In this document: positions 22,980 through 36,587 of the stretch, one piece after another | How positions within the stretch are numbered: position 1 is the first letter of the stretch | Layout: each line of letters starts with the position of its first letter | Assembly (NCBI GenBank): GCA_027924585.1 | Contig: BSBM01000068.1 | Location: 8,724,501-8,788,500 of the forward strand | Length of the DNA stretch: 64,000 bases | From: Larix kaempferi | Taxonomy: Eukaryota > Streptophyta > Pinopsida > Pinales > Pinaceae | Direction of reading: 5' to 3' | Notes under the pieces: model-generated | The model's input: the letters and a program-made list of their open reading frames with translations, nothing else | Database searches by the model: none | What the model was told of the DNA's origin: nothing | Translations under genes and position numbers: made by a program

Positions 22980-23620
22980 TGAATGTGATAAAAGTGCTCT
23001 TCAAAGCCTTTCCGACTCAACACTTTGAGACTTAGTAATGTCGAGTGCTCTTCAGATCCTTTTAACTCGACACTCTCACATGGGTGTTACTCTAGTGCAA
23101 TTCCAGAGTCCTTGCTCAACACTAGTGCTAGAATGTGGTTGTGAGTCACTTCTAGAATATTTAAGTTTCCTCAGATCCAGTATTTTATCAAGCTTGGAGT
23201 GCTTCAGGGGTTATGCCCAACACTCAATGTACATCGAGGCTTACTCGCAGTACATAATATTTCCTCTAGGTACATCGGGCCTTTTTCCCAGTACATAGGT
23301 AATCTGTGTGTTCCTGAGTCCATGCTCAACACACCATATAAGTCAATCATGTCATTCACATCACTGCACAATATGTAAGAAAAGATCATCTCAGTATATT
23401 AGGGTTTTGTACCCACATCATATGGTAAAAACATGATCGAAACATTGGGGCTTCCTTGCCCAGTATATAATCAAGTAATGAAATACAGTCAGGGTCCATG
23501 CCCAATATGTCAGTCTACAAAGAATAAATCATATGCACTAGGGTTCATGCCCAATAATCAAAATAATTCATATGTCCTGGGGCCATGGCCCAATATAACA
23601 TCATAAAATCATCAGTCCAA
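22980..23620 (-). repeat. Degenerate tandem-like repeats at one end of K
   Basis: Recurring variants of TCCATGCCCAATAT and CCATGCTCAACAC (near 23210, 23285, 23325, 23450, 23490, 23540 and 23590) at loose spacing of about 40-110 bp. Because K is read on the minus strand, this lies in the first 700 bp of its LTR, the U3 side. Decayed minisatellite or promoter-proximal repeats. Confidence 0.5.
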
Positions 23621-23636
23621 AATTCGAGATATTACA

Positions 23637-26330
23637 ATCTTCAAGAATCCGATTTACTCTTTTTGTCTTCCCATCCGTTTGCAGATGAAATGATGTACTG
23701 AAATTTAAATTACTATACAAACCTTTAAACAAAGACTCCCAAAAATTTCCCGTAAATTTAGAGTCTCTATCAGAAATGATGACTTTAGGAATTCCATGCA
23801 AGCGAAAAATGTGCTTCAAAAAAAATTCAGCAATTTTAGGAGCCTTGTAGGTGATTTTAACAGGTATGAAATGGGCTGCTTTACTAAGCTTATCCACAAC
23901 TACCATTATAGAATCATTATGCTTTTGACTTTTAGGTAAACCAGTTATAAAATCAATGTTGATTATTACCCACTTCCAATCTGGAATTGGCAATGGCTGT
24001 AATAAACTAGCTGAGTGTTGATGCTCAGCTTTAAATTGTTGACATTCAAAGCACCTAGCTATGTATTCAACCACTTCATTCTTCATATTCGACCAAAAGT
24101 AGTCTTTTCTTAACATTGTTATCTTCTTTTGGTAACCAAGGTGTCTGGAATAAGGACTTTTATGTATTTCATTTAAAATCAGCAACTTAACTTCAGGTAC
24201 ATTAGGTACATACAATCTATTTTTATACAATATTAACCCTTTTACATTCAGACTGTAATCTATTACTAAATTTTCTGATATATTTTCAACAACCTTTTGC
24301 TGTAATTTAGTGGAAATTTCATCCAATTTTATGCCTTATTCACGTTGATTTTCTAAATATTTTTTATAAGTGTTGATTGTTACCATAAAATTTAATTTTG
24401 CATTCCTGCTCAAGGCATCAGCAACATTATTTTCTTTACCTTTAATGTGCTGAATCTTGAAATCATATTTGCTAAGGAAAGCTAACCACCTAGCTTTCCT
24501 TGCGTTCAGATTTGGTTGATCCAATAAATATTTTAGACCTTTATTATCTGTCATTAATGAAAAATTCCTTCCGATTAGATAATGGCACCACATCTTTAAT
24601 GCATGTATCATGACAGCCAACTCTAAATCATAGGTGGCATAGTTCTTTTCGTGAATTTTTAGCTTTCTAGACTCATACGCTATTACATGACCTTCTTGTG
24701 TTAAGACTTCGCCAAGACCATCATTGCATGCATCAGTGCATACAATGAATTCCTTGCTTGGATCTGCAATTTTGAGAATAGGTGCAGTAGTTAATAGTTA
24801 TTTTAATTTCTTAAAACTTTCTTCACACTTTTGATCCCAAACAAATTTCTTCCCCTTTTTCTGTAAGGAGGTTATGGGATTTGCGATTCTTGAGATTCCT
24901 TCAATAAATTTTCAATGGTAACCAGTAATGCCCATGAATGACGGTACACCGTTTACATCCTTAGGGATAGGCCATTATTAATTGCTCTTATTTTATCAGG
25001 CTCTACTGCGATTCCATCGTTGGATATCACATGTCGTAAATACTGTACTTTATCTTTGAAAAAATCACACTGGCTGAATTTAGCGTATAATTGATGTTCT
25101 CTTAATACTTGTAAAATTATCCATAAGTGCTCATCATGTTCTTCTTTGGTCTTTGAATAAATTAAGATGTCATTAATGAATACCACTACACATTTATCCA
25201 AATAATTATGTAAAACATTATTCATTAAACACATGAAAACTACTGGAGCATTGGTTATCCCAAAGACATAACCACAAAATCATAGTGCCCGTAATGGGTC
25301 CTGAAAGTAGTTTTAAAGATATCTTCATCTTTAATCCTGACTTGATGATGTCCATATCTCAAGTCTATTTTAGAAAATAGCGTTGCTCCACGTACTTGAT
25401 TGAATAGATCATCTATGCGAGGCAAAGGATATATCTATTTTTAATAGTCATTTTATTTAACTGACTGTAGTCTATGCATAAACGCAAGGTAGCATATTTC
25501 TTTTTAACAAATATGGTAGATGCTCCCCAAGGAGACACACTTGGTCTTATGTAATTTTTATAAATTAACTCTTTTAACTGTGATTTTAATTCGGTAAGAT
25601 CTAGGATATTCATCCTGCAAGGAGATTTTGAGTTCGGCACCGCACCTGGTACAAGCTCAATGGTGAATTCCAATTCTCTTTTCAGAGGTAATCCTGGAAT
25701 TTTTTTCCGGGAATACATCTAAAATATCTCTTCGAATTGGGATGCCTTCAAGTTTTTTTTATATTCTTTAGTTGTGTGTTCATCATTAATTACATTTACA
25801 GCGAAAATCTTACATCCTTTATGAACAACCCTCTTAACTTGCAAAGCAGAAAACTGTGTAACTGAAGTTTTTATGGGAATTCCTTTTACTGTTACAGTTT
25901 CACATTTATCATTTAAGCAAGTAAAGGTCTTTTCAAAATAATTTAACATTACCGTATGCTTTTCCAGCCAATCAATTCCAATTAGAACATCGTAAGAACG
26001 TAATGGTAATATAGCCAACTTAACATGAGTCCTAAACTAATTCATCAATAATTCACAATCCTTTACATAATCAATTACTTTCCTTTTAGTTCCAGTACCT
26101 AATTGAACCAGCCATGACATTTCAAACCTTTCTACTTTCATATTACATCCTTTACTAAATCGTATGACACATAGCTTAGAGTAGCTCCTGGATCAATTAA
26201 AATAGAAATGGGTTTATCTTTCAGCATACCTTCTACTTCAAACATTGAAGTTTGATGGTCATCCTATCTGTTTTCCAAGGTTGCATTGATCCTGGGCATT
26301 TCCCTCGCTAAGTCACCAACAATAGCCTCC
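23637..26330 (-). pseudogene. G2 pol: integrase, RNase H, RT, protease (broken)
   Basis: Integrase (23637-24326) has the zinc region (EIH..RHLGYQ.. CFEC) and core residues NIDFITGLP and IISDRDSKFT, but the Glu of the TERVN block is Lys (GKTKRVNR). RNase H (24336-24800) has MTDNKGLKYLLDQP and KGKENNVADALSRN. RT (24950-25720) has the catalytic box changed to [10 protein letters not shown] (Asp to Asn). Protease (about 25720-26240) retains LIDPGA and LIGIDWLEKH. Frame changes occur between about 24330 and 25720. All domains are recognisable in Ty3/gypsy order, but the copy is inactive. Confidence 0.9.
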
Positions 26331-27616
26331 TCCTGCACTATATGTATGTTGTTGATGGTTCTCTTCCTGAGTGGACAATTTGATGCATAGTGAGGCCCTT
26401 GACAGTCCCAATATTTAACAGGTTCTTTCTGTTCACTATTTTTAACATAATTTTTAGGTGGATCTCTGTTTCTTGTAGCTGTAAAACTTGGATATATGTA
26501 TTGCCTCTTAGATTATTTCCTTGAAATTTTCTATTAGAAGAATTATGAGAATTATTGTTTCCAAAATTTTGATTAAATGTAAAATGATTTTTCCTTTGTT
26601 CAAAATTATTAGGCCTCTTTGCCTTCTAGCTTGGTATGCTTTCGTTCTTTCTATTCTGTTCATAACAAATATTTTCCTTTCTCATGGCATCTTCAAGGGT
26701 CTTAGGGTTATCATACTCAATTTTGTCCTTTATATGAGAGGGTAAACAACTCAAAAATCTCTGTACCTTGGGTTTTTCATTGGTAATGTAACGCATGTAT
26801 CTCAATAAACTTAAAAACTTGCTGCTTAATTCCTTCATATTCATGGAACCCAATTTTAAATCGTAGAATTCTTTAGCTCGTTCTTCAAAATACTGTTCTG
26901 ACAGAAATTTCTTTTGAAAATATTTTTTAAAAATGTTCCAATTTACATGTTTCTCTTTTAAGCCTTTTACTCGCTTTAGATCTTGCTACCAGATGTCGAC
27001 TTTCCCAGTCAAATTATAAATTTCCATTTTAGTTTTTAACTGACTTCAATAGTCACAAATTTGGAAATATTTATTCATACCGGACAACCATGCTTCGACT
27101 TCCTCTCCTTTTTCTGTTTCTCCATTAAAAGTTGGTGGTTTTATCTTCTTAAACTCCCCTGAAATATCTTCGTATGGTTTGTACTTCTTATTTTTAGTAT
27201 AGCAATCACTTTCACTACTGTCGCTAGAACACTTGTGCTTCTTCCTGTGCGATTTAACATTAATTTCAGAAGAAGAGCTAGTTTCATAATTAGTAAGTCT
27301 TAACCTTTTACCTTTATGTTGGTAGGACATGATTCCAGATTCATAATTATTTTCTGTTCTTTAGTTCTTATCGTTATTATGGAATTTATCCAACAGGATT
27401 TGATTCAGCTCCTCTTGTGCTTTTAGAATTCATTCATTCATTCTCCTCCTTAACAATTTTTATTTCTGTTTTTAAATCTCTAATTGTTCTCAGTAATTCA
27501 GATGAATTATCGTTTAATTCAACAAATATATTTTCTACATTAATATGTTCCTGCTCATTGTAATTTTGATCATTCGGATGGGACTTGTCCTCAGCTAACT
27601 CTTCTGGTCCTTCCAT
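26331..27616 (-). pseudogene. G2 gag pseudogene
   Basis: ATG at 27616 (MEGPEELAEDKSHPND). The capsid-like domain lies at about 26626-27330 (AWLSGMNKYFQIC; FLSCLPSHIKDKIEYDNPKT). The zinc knuckle near 26375-26415 has its first Cys replaced by Tyr (YWDCQGPHYASNC). There are frame changes near 27330-27430 and in the middle. Same architecture as G1, G3 and G4. Confidence 0.88.
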
Positions 27617-27745
27617 ACTTGCAAACTAAATATAAAATGTGTTGAACATAAAACAAAATTAAACAAAAATTAGTATTTATCTTTTCTGTTTTAAATTTTA
27701 ATTGCGTGAGTTGAGCCACTTTCAGGCCTAGAGTTTGAACTTGCA

Positions 27746-27756
27746 CTCTGATACCA
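27746..27756 (-). promoter_or_regulatory. G2 primer-binding site (tRNA-iMet)
   Basis: Minus strand TGGTATCAGAG, two bases from the end of LTR-2. Confidence 0.9.
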
Positions 27757-27758
27757 CA

Positions 27759-30700
27759 TGTAACATCCCCAAATTTCACCAAAAATTTTAAATTTTCTAT
27801 GCAGTAATTAATGCTAATATTTGTTATGCGGAAAGTATGAAAATGATAACTTAATATTTTCAATAACAGTTCAGTTATGTTTATGACGACACAGACTTAG
27901 TTAGTAGCAATCATCAGTTGTTTAAAAGTGTCAAAATGTCGTAATACTATAATATTTTGTTATGTCGTAACTACTTCTAGTTCAATGCATCTATCGTCGT
28001 TGCTTGAAAGTTCGCTTAATCAAAACATTTATCATTTTAAATGTCGTACTAAGAATGATGTGATTCTATAGTTGTATTCATGAATATGATTTCTAATTCT
28101 TTTCTCTCTTTGGTTGAAGGGGTCCTAAGGGTGCCCCGTGGCTGGCTTAGATATTATCTAGCTAACGCATTTACTATTCCTTTACAGCATCACGGGTAAG
28201 AATATACTGTTCAAAGTTTAAAGACATTACAAATGAAGATATACATGGCATACGTCATTTTGTCTTAATGTTCTTATGTTAAAATTTATGTCCAGGGCAT
28301 GCTCAGGAATTTGTACAATTAACAATTAGGGTGAATCATACCCTAGCCATGATATTACTTGTAATAACGTTACATTATAATTATGGTCCGTAGAAGACTA
28401 TTACTGAGGGTTTTTAAGACCTTAATATTTCTTTTTAAATTAGAGTAGGCACATGTTATAAATGTAATTGTGAAAGTTTGATATACCCCATCTTATTTTA
28501 TAAATGGTAATACATTTATTCATCCCATGTCAAGATCCTCTATAATTATATTGTTATGGTTAAAATACTTACCATATCGATTTTTAATACTATAATCTAA
28601 AAAATTTAACTATTAAATTCATGTATGAAAGATTGGTAACCAAAACCGGTTCTCGACCATAGGCAAAGTCACCAGATTTAAACCATGGTGGAATGCACTG
28701 TTGGCAGATGTATTGAACCTCGACAAGGTGTGACTTAAATGCGAAATTAAAGTGTTGTTTAGTGGGATATACAGTGGCAGTCCCGGTGGCATTTGACCAC
28801 GTGGTGGAATGGGGTTTTGTGTAAAAACCCTAGCTACGCATTGATAGACCACTTGTTAGCATTAACTCAAATAATTTGCAAGGTTTATTGTAGGAGCCGA
28901 CATGCTCTCGGTTTTATCAGGGTTTTGAAATGCTTTAACCCTTCGAGGGTTTCGATGGTGAATCTCTAAGACTGCATTCCATGGTTTTTATAGCTATATG
29001 TATAACCTCTTAGTTCGATGGTGAAGCTTGTGGCGCTGCTCCAAGTGTGATACTATGAACCAAAGGTGAGCCAAATTTCAAGTTTGAGTTTGACAAGGTT
29101 CAAAGAGTTATACATTGTTTTATATTTGCACTAAATTTTAAATTCTTTAAATAGTTGTTTAAGTTGCTTTGCTATGCCAGGTTAGTCTCTCGTCAATGTT
29201 GAAGTTGTGATGAGTGAGGTGATTGCTTCTGAGGGAAATGTTAGACTTACGGCCCTGGTAAGCTTCAGTGATTCTCTTGGACACCCTATTCATGACTCTT
29301 GATAAGATTGGTGATGTTAGGGCATTGATGCCGGTCTATGTAACTTCAACGAGATACGGGTTCAACTTGTGTATGGTTTTACTATTTTGTTTGGAGGTTT
29401 TGTAAGCCATTTGGAAACTCTGTAAAAGAAAACATAGGGTATTATACCCTCGAGCTATGGCTCTTGTAGTTCCTGTTGGATGTATAGAAATGAAAATCGA
29501 GTTTTTGTTTTTTTAATTTTTTCTTTGTCTATGTATAAACTTGATGCGTTCAGGATTGAACCCTGCATTAGTTATGTGTGCCAAAGGATTTTGGGTTCTC
29601 GGGCATAATGCCGACCCACACCATGACCATGTGTTCTCAGTTTAAATACAATTTTGTTTTTATTTTGACTTGACATATAAAAAGGGTTATGTCCAAAGTT
29701 TTGATCATTAGCATTTAAAGATGGATTTATGTTTGGGAGTTGTAATCATTCATTACCCTAGCCCCACAGTAACTCTGCGTTTTTAGGTTTTGACTTCGTT
29801 ATTAATGGTTATTGTTTAAAACAGTTTGGAGAATGATTAATGGTTAACTAGTTACTGCACTGGGGTGGCAAATGAGATTATTATGTTTAAAATTTTAAAT
29901 GTACAGGTTAAACTTTGTTCCTAACCCTAACTTCTGGGTTGGATTTTTTGCGTATAAAAGAATGATTGCAAGATTTTAGGTGAACTGGGAAGGACCCCAG
30001 TGGGTTTCAATCTTGAGACTACTCTTAGCGAAAATATTATCTTTGATTAGAATTAATGTTACCGATTGCTTCATATGACAATACGCTTAGGTTGATAGTT
30101 TGTGTTTAAAAATTTATTTGGTATATAAATATGGATATACAAAGATGTTTACGGTTTGCAAAAAGAATTCAATTCTAGTCTTATACTGTTCATGCATTAG
30201 GTTTATAATAATGAATTTAATAGAATTTGGATACTAAGTATCTTATAACTTTCCAGGATGTATCTAGATCTTTTTGTTTGATTGTTAATGAGAGTTATTA
30301 TAATTACCCTATTCATGAATTATACTGACAGGTCTTAAAATCAATATTATGTATATTAATGTGATGCTGGGCTTAGTCTCGAGCTTATATGTTCAAACTC
30401 GAAGTTTTGAGAACAGCCCTAAATTGTAATTATTATTATGCATTTGTTTGTATAGTAATAAAGTTGAAAGATATGTTCTAAGGGCATAAGTACAGTTTTA
30501 TGTTGTTGTTGATTTTTACCAGTAGAAAAATAGCAATAATGTTTGTACATTGTTTATAAATATTATCTATTTTCAATAATGTGAGTTGGATGGAATTTCT
30601 AACTGCTTGTTTTCTTTACAACTTGGCATTTTACTATGCTAAAATCATTATGCAATGCAGAAGATATAGTCTATATTTCTAAATAATCTGATTATTATTT

Positions 30701-31839
30701 CCATGGTTTAATATCTATGTCTAAATATTATCACAAATAAAAGATCAATTATTCTAATCAGGTTTATTCCATCTAAAATTGAGAGATCATTCGAATTCAT
30801 CTATTAAACAATCCTTCTGTACTAGAGTACATAACATTATTGTGAGTGGAAAAATGCAGAAAGAATTCCTATTCAATCTTTTGAACATTCATTCAGAATA
30901 AGTATCATTTAAATATTTATATTCCAGCAGATAAATCAAAAGACAATTTTCCGAGATAGATAGCAGTCCAGAATTAAACCATTCAGGACAGCTAACTGAT
31001 ATCTAAGGTATAATGGAAATTTATAATAACATTTACACACAGTCATTCAGGAAATAGATCAATAGTAAGTAAATAAGATAACACAATTAGAACCTGTTAA
31101 CTGTAGAGGGGGACAAACACCCAAAGGAGCCATTTCCACCCAACCTTTTCCTGAAGACAACCAATGTTACTTTCCTTAGAACCCTCGAGCTTGTTCACTT
31201 AACCACCGGGATGAAGATGTTGTGTGGAGGCAAGTACCTAAACTTTCTGCAACTCAGCAGTAATGTTTTCAACACTTAAATAAAAATTCTACATTCAACA
31301 GTATTGAACTCTGCACTAAGCAGTACTAGTTCAGAGATGCAAACTTAGTTCTATCAATCACTTCCTATCATTCCCGTCATCGAATCTCTTATGCATTTCT
31401 CATTTCTCTCTTTTTAGAATTGTCACCAGGAAATCTTAGTGAGCCTCCTGCTCAATTCAATGGGTGTTATATCATGCCTAGGTCTTTGGTCAGTTTCTTA
31501 ATTATTGAGCTACCTGCTCAGTTCCACTTTCTTGGGGAACATGACCATAAAAATAAGGAAATTGCCCCCTGCAATAGCTAGAAGTGAATGATGATGCTGC
31601 CAAGTGTCAAATTGATCTCCACCGAACTTCATTCCTCATAGTGGGTCAATGAACACTTTTTCAACAGTCTCCTTTGGATATTTGTCTCCTCTTTCATTTA
31701 TTAATAATAAAAATATTAGAGTAATTAATTATAGTCATCCTTAACCCCACTTGGTCAATAATTCATAAAAACTTTACAATAACTTATAAGATAATGTTTT
31801 TCTCACAACATAAAATGTTCATATTTTGGGTATGTGACA
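27759..31839 (-). repeat. LTR-2 of family G (uninterrupted reference copy)
   Basis: 4081 bp, TGTAACATCCCC...GTATGTGACA in plus orientation (minus: TGTCACATAC...GATGTTACA). It borders the PBS of G2 on the left and the PPT of G3 on the right, so it is simultaneously a 5' and a 3' LTR. No insertion is present. It has no convincing coding frame; a 77-codon GTG-initiated frame at 28619-28852 is discussed under rejected items. Confidence 0.93.
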
Positions 31840-31855
31840 AACACCCCCTCTTAAG
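31840..31855 (-). promoter_or_regulatory. G3 polypurine tract
   Basis: Minus strand CTTAAGAGGGGGTGTT adjacent to LTR-2. Confidence 0.88.
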
Positions 31856-31859
31856 TTCA

Positions 31860-34800
31860 ACATCATTGTCGATGTTTCTTTACTCATGATCTTCTGAGCC
31901 TTCCTGGAACAGAGTTGGATATTCCACCTGCATATTACTCTCTAATTCTCAGATTGTTTCATCTGGAATAAGGTGCTTCCATTGCACCTCTACCTTCCCA
32001 ATGGTGCGATTCCGAAGCAAAATTTCCCTCTTGTCGATGATACAATCCGGTTCCACCAGAAAATCACCTTCTAGTTCTACCTATACATCATTCCAATTCA
32101 TCACATGAGTAGCATCATGCACGTACTTGTTCGAAATAGAAATATGGAAGACATCATGTACTTTAAGATTTGGTGGTAAGGCCAATTTATATGTCACTGG
32201 TCTAACCCTGGACAATATTTGAAAAGGTCCACAATACCTTGGTGCTAGCATAGCACAACTTCCTAATTTTAAGAAGCTCTTTTTGGGTTTTACCTTGATG
32301 AAAACATGCTCACCAACCTAAAACTCTTTTTGAGTTCTTTTGAGATCTGCATGACTTTTCTATCTATCTTGCGCAATTTTCAGATTGCCTTGTACCTTTT
32401 TCATTGTTAGTTCCATTTATTTCAATAACTCAGGTCCTAACATCAAACTGTCAACTGGATTGCTCCATGAAAGAGGTGTGTTACACTTTCTACTGTAGAA
32501 CATTTTAAATGGACTGAGTTTTGTTGAAGCTTGATAGTGGTTATTATAAGCAAATTCAACTAAGTGCTGATAATCATCCCATTTACCCGGTTGATCTCTA
32601 ACATACATTCTTAACATATATTCAAGAATCTGATTTACTCTTTCGGTCTTCCCATCCATTTGCGGATGAAATGATGTACTGAAATTAAACGTAGTATCCA
32701 AACATTTAAACAAATACTTCCCTAAATTTCATGTAAATTTAGAGTCTCCATTAGAAATTATGACTGTAGGAATTCCATGCAAGCGAAAAATTTGTTTCAT
32801 AAAAATTTCAGCAATGTTAGCAGCCTTGCAGGTGGTTTTAACAGGTATCAAATGGGTTGCTTTACTAAGCTTATCCACAACTACCATTATAGAATCATTA
32901 TGATTATGATTTTTAGGTAATCCAGTTATAAAATCAATGTTCATTATTTCCCACTTTCAATTTGGAATTGGAAATGGATCTAATAGACCAGCTGGGGGTT
33001 GATGCTCAACTTTAACTTGATGACATTCAAAGCACCTAGCTATGTATTCAGCCACTTCATTCTTCATATTCAGCCAAAAGTTGTCTTTCCTTAATATTTT
33101 TATCATCGTTTGGTAACCAAGGTGTCCGGAATAAGGAATTTTATGTATTTCATTTAAAATCAACAACTTAACTTCAGGTACATTAGGTACATACAGTCTT
33201 TTTTTATACAACATCAAACCTTTTTCTTTCAGACACTAATCTGTTACTAAATTTTCTGATATATTTTCAGCAACCTTTTGTTGTAATTTAATGTAATTTT
33301 CATCCAATTTTATTCCTTCTTCAAGCCGATTTTCTAAATATGTTTTATAAGTGTTGATTGCTGCCATAAAATTTCATTTTGCATTCCTGCTCAAGGCATT
33401 AGAAACTTTATTTTCTTTACCTTTAATGTGTTGAATCTCGAAATCATATTCGCTAAGGAAAGATAAACACCTAGCTTGCCTTGCATTCAAATTTGGTTGA
33501 TCCAATAAATATTTCAAACCTTTATTATCTGTCATTAGTGAAAACGTCCTTCCGATTAGATGATGGTGCTACATCTTTAACACATGTATCACGGAAGCCA
33601 ACTCTAAATCATAGATAGCATAGTTCTTTTCGTGAATTTTTAGCTTTCTAGACTTATACGCTATTACATGACCGTCTTTTGTTAAGACTCTGGAAAGACC
33701 ATCATTGCATGCGTCAGTGCATACAATGAAGTCCTTGTTTGGATTTGCAATTTTGAGAATAGGTGTAGTAGTTAATAGTTCTTTTAATTTCTTAAAACTT
33801 TCTTCACACTTTTGATCCCAAACATATTTCTTCCCTTTTTTCTTTAAGGAGATATGGGATTTGCAATTCTTGAGAATCCTTCAATAAATTTCTGATAGTA
33901 ACTTGTAATTCCCATGAATGACCATACACCGTTTACATTCTTAGGGACATGCCATTCATTAATTTCTCTTATTTTATTAGGGTCTACTGCGATTCCATCC
34001 TTGGATATCACATGCCCTAAATACTGTATTTTATCTTTGAAAAAATCACACTTGCTAAATTTAGTGTACAATTGATGTTCTTTTAATACTTGTAAAAATA
34101 TCCGTAAGTGTTCATCATGTTCTTCTTTAGTATTTGAATAAATTAAGAGTTAATCAATGAATACCACTATAGATTTATCCAAATAATTATGTAAAACATT
34201 ATTCATTAGACACATGAAAACTGTTGGAGCATTGGTTATCCCAAAAGGCATAACCACAACCTCATAGTGTCCGTAAAGGGTCCTGAAAGCAGTTTTAAAG
34301 ATATCTTCATCTTTAATCCTGACTTGATGATATCCATATCTCAAGTCGATTTTAGAAAATATCATTGCTCTGCATACTTGATCGAACAAATCATCTATGC
34401 GAGGCAAAGGATATCTATTTTTAATAGTCACTTTATTTAACTAACAGTAGTCTATGCATAAACGCAAGGTACCATCTTTATTTTTAACAAAGATGACATG
34501 TGATTCCTAAGGAGACACGCTTGGTCTTATGTAATTTTTTTCAATTAACTCTTTTAACTGTGATTTTAATTCGCTAAGATTTAGGATATCCATCCAGTAA
34601 GGAGCTTTTGAGTTTGGTACCTCACCCGGTACTAGGTCAATGGTGAAGTCCAATTCTCTTTACAGCGGTAATCCTGGAATTTCTTCGAGGAATACATCTA
34701 ATAAGTCTCTTAGAATTGAGATGTCTTCAAGTTTTTGTTTATCTTCTTTAGTTGTGTGTTCATCGTTAATTACATTTACAGTGAACATTTTACATCCTTT

Positions 34801-35330
34801 ACGAACAACCGTCTTAACTTGCAAAGAAAAAATCTATCTAACTGAAGTTTTTCTGGGAGTTCCTTTTACTGTTACAGTTTCACATTTATCATTTGAGCAA
34901 GTAAAGGTCTTTTCAAAACAATTTAACATTACCCTATTCTTTTCTAGCCAATCCATTCCAACTAGAACATTGTAAGAACCTAATGGTAATACAGTCAGCT
35001 TAACATGAGTCCTAAACTGATTCATCGATAATTCACAATCCTTTACATAATTAGTTACTTTCCTTTTAGTTCTGGTAGCTAATTGAACCAGCCATGACTT
35101 TTCAAACTTTTCTACTTTCACATTACCACCTTTTACTAAATCAGGTGACACATAACTTAGAATAGCTCCTAGATCAATTAAAATAGAAATGGTTTTATCT
35201 TTCAGCATACCTTCTGCTTCAACCATTGAAGTTTGATGATCAAGTTGTCTGTTTTCCAAGGCTGCATTGATCCTAGGCATTTCCCTTGCTAAGTCACCAA
35301 TAGTAGCCTCCTTATGCACTGTATGTATGT
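31860..35330 (-). pseudogene. G3 pol: protease, RT, RNase H, integrase, chromodomain (broken)
   Basis: Protease at 34834-35319, active-site DPG changed to DLG (ILIDLGAILSYVSPD). RT at 33844-34640 has [16 protein letters not shown], but the FxDD box is broken by a stop (FID then TAA, near 34150). RNase H lies at about 33380-33800. Integrase is at 32417-33217: EIHKIPYSGHLGYQ and CFECHQ form the zinc region, NIDFITGLP is kept, the second acidic residue is Asn (ISNGDSKFT), and the Glu is present in GKTERVNQ. A chromodomain remnant lies at about 31880-32170. Lesions differ from those of G1, G2 and G4. Confidence 0.9.
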
Positions 35331-35334
35331 TGTT

Positions 35335-36587
35335 GACGGTTCTCTTGATGAGTGGACAATTTGATGCATAGTGAGGCCCCTGACAGTCCCAACATTTAAC
35401 ATGTTCTTTCCGTTCATTGTTTTTAACATAATTTTTAGGTGGATCTCTGTTCCTTGCAACTATAAAATTTGGCTGTACATTGCCTCTTGGATTATTTCCT
35501 TGAAAATTTTTGTTAGAAGAATTATGAGAATTATTGTTTCCAAAATTTCGATTAAATGTAAAATGAATCTTCCTTTGTTACAAATTATTAGGCCTCTTTG
35601 CCTCCCAGCTTGGTATACTTTCCCTATTTCTATTCAGTTCATAACATATATTTTCCTTTCTCATGGCCTCTTCAAGGATCTTAGCGTCGTCATACTCAAT
35701 ATGGCCTTTATATGAGAGGATAAACTATTAGTAAATATCTGTACCTTGGGTTTTTCATCAGTAATGTAAGGGACATATCTCAATCAACTTAAAAACGTGT
35801 TTCTTAATTCCTTCATATTCATGGAACCTAATTTTAAATTGTAGAATTCTTTAGCTCGTTCTTCAAAATACTATTCTGACATAAATTTCTTTTGAAAATA
35901 GTTTTTAAAAATGCTCCAATTTACATGTTTCTCTTTTAGGCCTTTTACTCTCTTTAGATCTTGCCACCAGATGTTGGCTTCCCCAGTCAAATTATAAATT
36001 ACCATTTTTGTTTTTAACTGACTTGAATAGTTATAAATTTGGAAATATTTATTCATACTGGACAACCATGCTTCAGCTTCCTCTCCTTTTTCTGTTTCTC
36101 CATTAAAAGTTGGTGGTTTTATCTTCTTAAACTTCTCTGAAATATCTGTGTATGGTTTGTACTTCTTCTTTTTAGTATATCAATGACTTTAAATACTGTC
36201 ACTGGAATACTTGTGCTTCTTCCTGTCCGATTTAACATTAATTTCAGAAGAAGAGCTAGTTTCATAATTAGTAAGTTTTAACCTTTTACCTTTATGTTGG
36301 TAGGACATGATTCCAGATTCAAAATTATTTTATATTCTTTTATCCTTATCATTATTATGGAATTTATCCAACAGGATTTGATTCAACTCCTCTTGAGCTT
36401 TTCGAATTCGTTCATTCTCCTCAACAGTTTTTATTTCTATTTTTAAATCTTTAACTCTTCTCAGTAATTCAGTTGAATTATCGTTTAATTCAACAAATAT
36501 ATTTTCTGCATTAATATGTTCCTTCTCATTATTATTTTGATCATTAGGATGGGACCTATCCTCAGCTGACTCTTCTAGTCCTTCCAT
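35335..36587 (-). pseudogene. G3 gag pseudogene
   Basis: ATG at 36587 (MEGLEESAEDRSHPND). The zinc knuckle near 35365-35400 (CWDCQGPHYASNC) has all four ligands, the only intact knuckle among the G copies. The capsid-like region lies at about 35700-36070 (MNKYFQIYNYSSQLKTKM; LTGEANIWWQDLKRVKG). There are frame breaks near 36330, 36170, 35870 and 35715. Confidence 0.88.

Larger units (their letters stand above)
19276..23636 (-). mobile_element. K: probable solo LTR of another long-LTR gypsy family
   Basis: 4361 bp bounded by TGTAATGTCCC and GATATTACA and flanked by the perfect 5-bp duplication ATCTT (19271-19275 and 23637-23641). On the minus strand it reads TGTAATATC...GGGACATTACA, close to the LTR ends of G and H, hence the minus orientation. 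I saw no internal LTR pair, PBS or pol, so it is best read as a solo LTR left by LTR-LTR recombination. Shared phrases with the G LTR (GAGGGTTTCGAT, AGGTAAG..) suggest distant relation. No gene is seen inside. Confidence 0.75.
18494..27758 (-). mobile_element. G2: gypsy internal region, split by K
   Basis: Complete in order from PPT (18494) to PBS (27756): chromodomain, integrase, RNase H, RT, protease and gag on the minus strand. K (19276-23636) interrupts integrase. With K and one ATCTT copy removed the interior is about 4.9 kb, like G3 and G4. It is flanked by LTR-1 and LTR-2, each shared with a neighbour. Confidence 0.93.

Noticed and set aside
28619-28852. A 77-codon minus-strand frame in LTR-2, also open in LTR-1 and LTR-4, as a possible small LTR gene.
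   Set aside because: It starts with GTG right after a stop, has no ATG, is broken by a deletion in LTR-3, and the differences change amino acids freely. Persistence by chance in related LTRs explains it.
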